This document shows, one piece after another, positions 16,268 to 21,234 of a stretch of DNA of 21,234 nucleotides (its first letter is position 1; the number at the start of each line of letters is the position of its first letter). The notes beneath the pieces were generated by a model. That model had not been told where the DNA came from and did no database searches. It saw only the letters and a program-made list of their open reading frames with translations. Made by a program: the position numbers and the translations under genes. This stretch comes from JBEGQX01 sp041180805 (GTDB taxonomy: Bacteria; Planctomycetota; Planctomycetia; Gemmatales; Gemmataceae). The DNA lies in assembly GCA_041180805.1 (NCBI GenBank), contig JBEGQX010000097.1:1-21234 (forward strand), read 5' to 3'.

Positions 16268-17697
16268 GACATCTCTTTTCGCTGGTCAGCCTGCTGTGGT
16301 TGGGATTGATAGCCCAGGCACAGGAAAAGCCAAATTTGGTGCTATTCCTTACGGATGACCTTGGGCGTGAGGATATTTCGCCGTATGGCGAACGCGAGAT
16401 TCGCACCCCCAACATGCAAAAGCTGGCAGATGCCGGCCTTACCTTTGAAAACGCTTATGTGGCCTCGCCCAGTTGCGCGCCCAGCCGGGCGGCATTGCTG
16501 ACAGGTTTGATGCCCGCCCGCAACGGTGCCGAGGCAAATCATAGCAAGCCGCGGGCTGAGATTAAAAAATGGCCTGCCTATCTGAAAGATTCGGGTTACG
16601 AGGTTGTGGCCTTTGGCAAGGTTTCCCATTACAAGTACACCGCCGACTATGGGTTTGATCATTTTGAACATGACACTTTTCATGACCATGCGGCCATCGC
16701 GGCAGCGGAGAAATATTTGGAGAATCGTCCCAAGACGGGTTCCAAGCCGCTGTGTATTTGTGTGGGCAGCAACTGGCCGCATGTGCCATGGCCCGAAGAG
16801 AACCCCGGGTACGATGCAAGCAAGCTTAGGTTGCCCGCGGGAAGTGTAGAAACCGCGCTCACCAGGGAATGGCGCGTGAAATATGCCTCGGCAGTCAGCC
16901 GGGCAGATGACGATCTTGGCAGGGTGCTGGCGGCTGTGAATAAGCACTTGGGTAAAAATACCTGTGTGCTTTTTACCTCGGATCATGGTGCCCAGTGGCC
17001 TTTTGGCAAATGGAACTGTTATGAATCCGGAATTGCGGTGCCCATGATTGTTTCCTGGCCGGGCAGGGTGAAGCCAGCCTCGCGCACCAAGGCCTGGGTA
17101 TCGTGGGTGGATATACTTCCCACCTTTGTCGAGGCTGCCTCGGGCCAGGTGCCAAAGGGGCTTGATGGCACCAGTTTCCACAAGGTGTTATTCCAGCCGG
17201 AGGCAACCCACCGTGATCGTATTTTTGCCACGCATAGCGGCGATGGGCGTTGGAATGTCTACCCGATTCGGTCGATGAGGTCTGGTAATTGGAAATACAT
17301 CCGCAACCTTCACCCGGAATACGCATTCACCACGCATATCGACTTGGAAAGCCGGCCCGAGCAGAGGAACTTTTTCGCTTCGTGGGAACTCAAGGCAACA
17401 AAGGATCTTCAAGCGAAAGCCATTTTGAACCGCTATCATAGGCGCCCCGCGGAGGAACTTTATGATCTGTCCGCAGATCCGCATGAACAGAACAATTTGG
17501 CCATGCAGGCTTCCTTTAAGGAAGCACTTAGCCAGTTGCGTGGTGAAATGGGCAAATGGATGCAAGAGCAGGGCGACAGGCAAACTGTGTTTGCTGAGCC
17601 CAGGTTGCTAAGTGACCCGAAAAGTTATGGCCCGGGTGCCCCGGGTGGGAATGTGAACAAGAAGGGTGCTGGCAAAAAATCCGCGGAGAAAAAATGA
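16264..17697 (+). CDS. Secreted sulfatase, Cys type, resembling N-sulfoglucosamine sulfohydrolase (S1_8-like)
   Basis: A signal peptide (about 1-19, ending AQAQ) precedes the S1 sulfatase fold of this 477-residue protein. The DD pair is at 31-32 and CAPSRAALLTG starts at 71, so Cys71 is the formylglycine precursor. The later motifs differ from the sulfatase two genes upstream: FGKVSHYKY replaces the GKWHLG form, and SDHGAQWPFGKWNCYESG replaces the SDNGG loop. The C-terminal RPAEELYDLSADPHEQNNLA block and the region around YPIRSMRSGNWKYIRNLHPE resemble human heparan N-sulfatase (SGSH). That hints at N-sulfated or related amino sugars as substrate, but subfamily placement from memory is uncertain. 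The start overlaps the fusion gene by ATGA. The last 20 residues are Gly/Lys-rich (ending KKSAEKK) and probably disordered. Confidence 0.94.
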   Translation: MRHLFSLVSLLWLGLIAQAQEKPNLVLFLTDDLGREDISPYGEREIRTPNMQKLADAGLTFENAYVASPSCAPSRAALLTGLMPARNGAEANHSKPRAEIKKWPAYLKDSGYEVVAFGKVSHYKYTADYGFDHFEHDTFHDHAAIAAAEKYLENRPKTGSKPLCICVGSNWPHVPWPEENPGYDASKLRLPAGSVETALTREWRVKYASAVSRADDDLGRVLAAVNKHLGKNTCVLFTSDHGAQWPFGKWNCYESGIAVPMIVSWPGRVKPASRTKAWVSWVDILPTFVEAASGQVPKGLDGTSFHKVLFQPEATHRDRIFATHSGDGRWNVYPIRSMRSGNWKYIRNLHPEYAFTTHIDLESRPEQRNFFASWELKATKDLQAKAILNRYHRRPAEELYDLSADPHEQNNLAMQASFKEALSQLRGEMGKWMQEQGDRQTVFAEPRLLSDPKSYGPGAPGGNVNKKGAGKKSAEKK

Positions 17698-17698
17698 C

Positions 17699-19276
17699 AT
17701 GAATGCCCGGCGCGTTCTCATGCTTGCCCTGATGGTGCTGGTTTGGCTGGTTCCCGGCAGGTTGCAAGCCACGGAAATGGTTCGAAGGCCTAACATCCTT
17801 TTTGCCATTGCGGATGATTGGGGGGCACATGCCAGCGCCTATGGCACCCGCTGGGTAAGAACCCCGGCGTTCGACCGGGTTGCCGGCCAGGGGTTGCTTT
17901 TTCAAAACGCCTTCACGCCCAATGCCAAGTGTGCACCATCCCGGGCATGCATTCTCACGGGCCGAAATTCCTGGCAACTCAAGGAAGCCGCCAATCATTT
18001 GTGTTACTTCCCGGCCGAGTTCAAGGGCTGGGGCGAGGTACTCAGGGAAAGTGGCTGGCATGTGGGCCATACCATGAAGGTTTGGGGGCCTGGAGTGGCT
18101 TTGGATGAAAGGGGAAAACCCCGCGAGATGGCGGGCAGGGCTTTCAACCAGCGCAAGCTAGATCCACCCGCCAGGGGAATATCACCCAATGATTATGCCG
18201 CTAACTTTGTCGATTTTCTGGATACCACCTCCAAAGAGCAACCGTGGGCTTTCTGGTACGGCGCCTTGGAACCACACCGAGATTATGAATTTGGTTCCGG
18301 TGCAGCCAAGGGTGGAAAAAAACTCGCGGATGTGGATCATGTGCCCGCCTATTGGCCAGATCATGAAACGGTTCGTAACGACATATTGGACTACGCCTAC
18401 GAGGTGGAACATTTTGACCGCCATCTGGGTCGGATGATTCAGGAACTGGAAAAACGCGGGCAGCTTGCTAACACTCTTGTAGTTGTCACCAGCGATCATG
18501 GCATGCCTTTTCCACGCTGCAAGGGAAGCGTCTACCCCGGATCAAACCATGTTCCGCTGGCCATCATGTGGAAAAACGGCATCAGCAACCCCGGTCGAAC
18601 AATCGCCGATTTTGTAAGCTTTGTGGATTTGGCCCCGACCATGCTGGATGTTGCGAATATTCCCCACGAGAAGTCTGGCATGGCACCCATCACGGGTTCC
18701 AGCTTGCGTTACCTGTTTAAATCGGATCGAAAGGGGATGGTGGATGCCAGCAGGGATCATGTGCTGGTGGGTATGGAAAGGCACGACATCGGCAGGCCGG
18801 GTGATGCGGGGTACCCGGTGCGCGGCATCGTCCGGAAGGATTTCATCTACCTGAATAATTTTGAACCCACTCGTTGGCCGGCCTGCAACCCGGAAACGGG
18901 TTACCTGAATGTGGATGCCAGCCCCACCAAATCGTTCATACTGGATGCCCACCGTGCCGATTCTGGAAACAGGCATTGGGCTTATTGCTTTGGCAGAAGA
19001 CCTGCCGAGGAACTTTACGATTTGGCCAGCGATCCCGATTGTCTGGAAAACCTTGCTGGTATGCTTCCGGAAAAGCGCGATTCCATGAGGCAGGATTTGT
19101 TTCGCAGGCTTCGCGCCCAGCAGGACCCGCGCATGGAGGGCAGGGGAGAATTGTTTGACAAGTATCTTCATTCCAATGTGCAGCATAGGAATTTTTATGA
19201 TCGCTACATGAAGGGCGAAAAGCTGAAGGCGGGCTGGGTTCGGGATACCGATTTTGAAAAGAAACCCATCGACTGA
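17699..19276 (+). CDS. Secreted sulfatase, Cys type, second SGSH-like enzyme
   Basis: The protein is 525 residues from the ATG at 17699. A GTG at 17666 in the same frame would add 11 residues ahead of the signal peptide and push translation back into the previous gene, so I reject it; GGAG lies ten bases upstream of the chosen ATG. The signal peptide is about residues 1-24 (LMLALMVLVWLVPG, ending LQAT). The DD pair is at 39-40 and CAPSRACILTG starts at 78, making Cys78 the formylglycine site. SDHGMPFPRCKGSVYPGSNH strongly recalls the matching loop of heparan N-sulfatase, as does RPAEELYDLASDPDCLENLA. It is clearly a different subgroup from its neighbour: the sequence between the motifs shares little, so this is not a recent tandem copy. 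It starts one base after the preceding stop and is followed 18 bases later by the Gfo/Idh/MocA gene. Confidence 0.94.
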   Translation: MNARRVLMLALMVLVWLVPGRLQATEMVRRPNILFAIADDWGAHASAYGTRWVRTPAFDRVAGQGLLFQNAFTPNAKCAPSRACILTGRNSWQLKEAANHLCYFPAEFKGWGEVLRESGWHVGHTMKVWGPGVALDERGKPREMAGRAFNQRKLDPPARGISPNDYAANFVDFLDTTSKEQPWAFWYGALEPHRDYEFGSGAAKGGKKLADVDHVPAYWPDHETVRNDILDYAYEVEHFDRHLGRMIQELEKRGQLANTLVVVTSDHGMPFPRCKGSVYPGSNHVPLAIMWKNGISNPGRTIADFVSFVDLAPTMLDVANIPHEKSGMAPITGSSLRYLFKSDRKGMVDASRDHVLVGMERHDIGRPGDAGYPVRGIVRKDFIYLNNFEPTRWPACNPETGYLNVDASPTKSFILDAHRADSGNRHWAYCFGRRPAEELYDLASDPDCLENLAGMLPEKRDSMRQDLFRRLRAQQDPRMEGRGELFDKYLHSNVQHRNFYDRYMKGEKLKAGWVRDTDFEKKPID

Positions 19277-19294
19277 TGGTAATGGAGGCATGCC

Positions 19295-20353
19295 ATGCAA
19301 AGGCGGCAATGGTTGAAGCAGTCAGGTGCGGGGGTGTTGGCAACCGCGGCAGGATTTCATTCGAACGCCTCTCAGGCTGGAAAACCCATCCGCGTGGGGC
19401 AGATAGGTGTCAGCCATGCCCATGCCAGCAAGCTGTCGGTCTATCGCGCCTCGAAGGATTACGAGGTGGTGGGCGTGGTGGAACCCGATGATAATCTTTG
19501 GAACTCATCGCAAAAACAGGATGCTTTTCGCGGCCTGAAGCGTATTACCAGGGACGAATTACTGAACACTGCTGGCCTGCAGGCAGTGCTGGTGGAAACC
19601 CATGTGAAAGACCTGCTGGATAACGCCGAGGCTTGTGTTCAGGCAGGTAAGCATGTGCATATCGACAAGCCGGCAGGGGAATCGCTGCCACAACTTCAAC
19701 GCATTCTCGATTTGGCCAAAAAGCAAAAGCTGATGGTGCAGATGGGGTATATGTACCGCTACAACCCCGGAGTGGTATTGCTGCGGGAATTTCTGAAGAA
19801 GGGCTGGCTGGGCGAAGTGTTCGAGGTGCACACCGTGATGAGCAAAGTGGTGCCTGCCTCGGAAAGGGCGCGACTGGCTTTCTCCAGGGGCGGTATGATG
19901 TTCGAGCTTGGCTGTCACATAACCGATTTGGTCGTAGGAATCCTTGGCAGGCCGGCCAGCGTGCAGGGCTTTGCCCAGCATGCATCTGCCATCAAAGATA
20001 ATCTAATGGACAACATGCTGGCGGTGCTTACTTACCCCAAGGCCATCGCCAGCATCAAATCTTCCGCCATGGAGGTGGACGGTGGCTCGCGAAGGCATTT
20101 GCTGGTATGCGCTACCGAGGGAACATTTCAGATAGAGCCTCTGGACAATCCTTCGGTCAGGTTGACATTGTCACAGCCCCGGGGGGAATACAGGCGGGGC
20201 GCACAGGAAATCAAGCTGCCCAAATACACCCGCTATGTGGATGATGCCCGCGACATGGTTCGCGTGATCCGTGGTGAAAAAGAATTCGAGTTTACCTACG
20301 AACATGACCTTGCCGTGCAGGAAACTTTGCTTAAGGCCTGCAACCTTGCCTGA
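19295..20353 (+). CDS. Tat-exported Gfo/Idh/MocA family oxidoreductase
   Basis: The 352-residue protein begins with a twin-arginine signal (QRRQWLKQSGAGVLATAAG, Arg3-Arg4). A Rossmann domain follows with a variant glycine motif (VGQIGVSHAHASKL, 34-47) and the catalytic DKPAGES at 124-130, the family's EKP lysine motif with Lys125. FELGCHITDL (203-212) places the conserved His208 in the second, substrate-binding domain. Family members are NAD(P)-dependent sugar dehydrogenases, and a branch (GH109) uses bound NAD+ to hydrolyse alpha-N-acetylgalactosaminides. Export by Tat fits a protein that folds around its cofactor first, so either a periplasmic oxidoreductase or a GH109-like hydrolase is possible. 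The ribosome binding site is strong (GGAGG, six bases from the ATG). It lies 18 bases after the third sulfatase and 14 before the ceramidase-like gene. Confidence 0.92.
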   Translation: MQRRQWLKQSGAGVLATAAGFHSNASQAGKPIRVGQIGVSHAHASKLSVYRASKDYEVVGVVEPDDNLWNSSQKQDAFRGLKRITRDELLNTAGLQAVLVETHVKDLLDNAEACVQAGKHVHIDKPAGESLPQLQRILDLAKKQKLMVQMGYMYRYNPGVVLLREFLKKGWLGEVFEVHTVMSKVVPASERARLAFSRGGMMFELGCHITDLVVGILGRPASVQGFAQHASAIKDNLMDNMLAVLTYPKAIASIKSSAMEVDGGSRRHLLVCATEGTFQIEPLDNPSVRLTLSQPRGEYRRGAQEIKLPKYTRYVDDARDMVRVIRGEKEFEFTYEHDLAVQETLLKACNLA

Positions 20354-20367
20354 AAGGAACCAACAAT

Positions 20368-21234
20368 ATGCATCTTCAACGCATGATGGTTATGGTCGTC
20401 GTTTCCTTGTTCCTGGCCGGGTTCGTTCAGGCGGCTGAAAGCACCTGGCTTGCCGGCGTTTCCCGCGAGATTATCACCCCGCAAACTTCCGTCTGGCTGG
20501 CTGGGTATGGATCCAAAAGGGCTCCCGATGGCAAATTGCATGATCTTTGGATGAAGGCCCTGGCCCTGCAGGCACCCGATGGCACCAAGGCGGTTCTTGT
20601 TACCAGCGATTTTCAGGGTGTGCCCAAAAGTATGAGCGACAGGGTCTTCGCCCGGGTGAATGAAAAGTTTGGCCTGAAGCGCTCGCAGATCATGGTCACA
20701 TTTTCCCACAACCATTGTGGACCCAGGTTGGGGGATGACCTAATCGATTACTACCCTGTGGATGCGGAGCAGGTTCGGTTGGTGGAGCAATATACCGACC
20801 TGATGATTGAAAAGATGGTGGAACTGGTGGGCAGGGCGCTCGCCGACCTGAAGCCAGCCCGGTTGGAACAGGGAGAAGGTAGAGCGACTTTTGCGGTGAA
20901 CCGCCGCAATAACAAGGAGGCCGAGGTTCCGGAGATTCTTGCCCGTGGCGGCGAACTGAAAGGTCCAGTGGATCATTCCGTACCCGTCATGAAGGTTACC
21001 CGGCCGGATGGTTCCATCGCAGCTATCCTTTTTGGTTATGCCTGTCACCCCACCACTCTGAGTTTCACCAAGTGGTGCGGCGATTACCCCGGCTTTGCCC
21101 AGATTGCGATCGAGAAAAAATACCCCGGTTCCACCGCCATGTTTGTCAATACCTGTGGTGGTGACCAGAACCCGCTACCCCGCAGGACGGTGGAACTGTG
21201 CGAGAAGTATGGCAACATGCTGGCAGATGGCGTT
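20368..21234 (+). CDS. Neutral/alkaline ceramidase-like protein, 3' end cut by the window edge
   Basis: The frame is open from the ATG at 20368 to the last base (289 residues), and AAGGA lies nine bases upstream. A signal peptide covers about residues 1-23 (ending VQAAE). The mature N-terminus (WLAGVSREIITP, GYGSK) is typical of the neutral-ceramidase N-terminal domain. Zinc-site histidines are visible in FSHNHCGP (112-119) and in YACHPTT (His227). The amidase motif of characterised ceramidases, GDVSPN with a catalytic serine, corresponds to GGDQNPLP at 264-271, where the serine is replaced. So either the chemistry differs or it is not a true ceramidase. The family is common in planctomycetes and probably acts on amide or ester bonds of other substrates. 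As the last visible gene of the operon it may extend the set of deacylating enzymes. Confidence 0.9.
   Translation, partial: MHLQRMMVMVVVSLFLAGFVQAAESTWLAGVSREIITPQTSVWLAGYGSKRAPDGKLHDLWMKALALQAPDGTKAVLVTSDFQGVPKSMSDRVFARVNEKFGLKRSQIMVTFSHNHCGPRLGDDLIDYYPVDAEQVRLVEQYTDLMIEKMVELVGRALADLKPARLEQGEGRATFAVNRRNNKEAEVPEILARGGELKGPVDHSVPVMKVTRPDGSIAAILFGYACHPTTLSFTKWCGDYPGFAQIAIEKKYPGSTAMFVNTCGGDQNPLPRRTVELCEKYGNMLADGV

Noticed and set aside
16342..17181. Opposite-strand frame of 279 codons inside the second sulfatase
   Set aside because: Antisense to a sulfatase with intact active site; no domain or start signal.
17666..17698. Upstream GTG start for the third sulfatase
   Set aside because: It would put 11 charged residues ahead of a normal signal peptide and overlap the previous gene by 32 bases; the ATG at 17699 fits the coupling pattern and has a GGAG upstream.
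16264..19276. Tandem duplication of sulfatase genes
   Set aside because: The two neighbours share only family motifs; the lengths and intermotif sequences differ, so a recent copy event is not supported.
18542..19309. Opposite-strand frame of 255 codons inside the third sulfatase
   Set aside because: Antisense shadow; no recognisable motif.

Overview
The window looks like chromosomal DNA of a member of the Planctomycetota. The evidence is a PSCyt1/DUF1549/DUF1553 protein paired with a Tat-exported DUF1501 protein, several formylglycine sulfatases in one run, a Tat-exported Gfo/Idh/MocA protein, and an ECF sigma factor followed by a short one-helix membrane protein. I cannot name a genus. The window is almost fully coding. 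The longest gene-free stretch is under 200 bases, and I see no rRNA, tRNA, CRISPR array, insertion sequence or integrase.

Layout. (1) 1-1561, minus strand: three translationally coupled genes, read from right to left. They encode an ECF sigma factor, a 129-residue single-pass membrane protein and a secreted protein cut by the left edge. (2) 1667-2710, plus strand: a metallophosphoesterase of the PPP/PrpE type, divergent from the sigma gene across a short region that holds a 15-base palindrome. (3) 2718-6518, minus strand: a two-gene unit with the PSCyt1/DUF1549/DUF1553 gene first and the DUF1501 gene 15 bases behind it. (4) 6715-7986, plus strand: a DctA-type C4-dicarboxylate symporter. (5) 8113-21234, plus strand: nine tightly packed genes that run off the right edge.

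Block 5 is the most interesting part. In order it encodes an MFS transporter (ACS type), a secreted alpha/beta-hydrolase esterase, a DUF4838 (GH67-N-like) protein, a sulfatase, a fusion of a sialate-O-acetylesterase-like SGNH domain with a cyanophycinase-like S51 peptidase domain, two more sulfatases that resemble heparan N-sulfatase, a Tat-exported Gfo/Idh/MocA protein and the start of a neutral-ceramidase-like protein. Gaps run from a 4-base overlap to 27 bases, so it is very probably one operon. My reading is a dedicated locus for stripping sulfate and acyl groups from a complex sulfated, acylated glycan or glycoconjugate outside the cytoplasm, with uptake of a released (perhaps acidic) sugar by the MFS carrier. 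The substrate cannot be read from the sequence.

The large opposite-strand ORFs inside these genes are coding-strand shadows and were left out. Several starts were moved inward from the longest reading frame (1667, 6715, 17699) for the reasons given in each entry.
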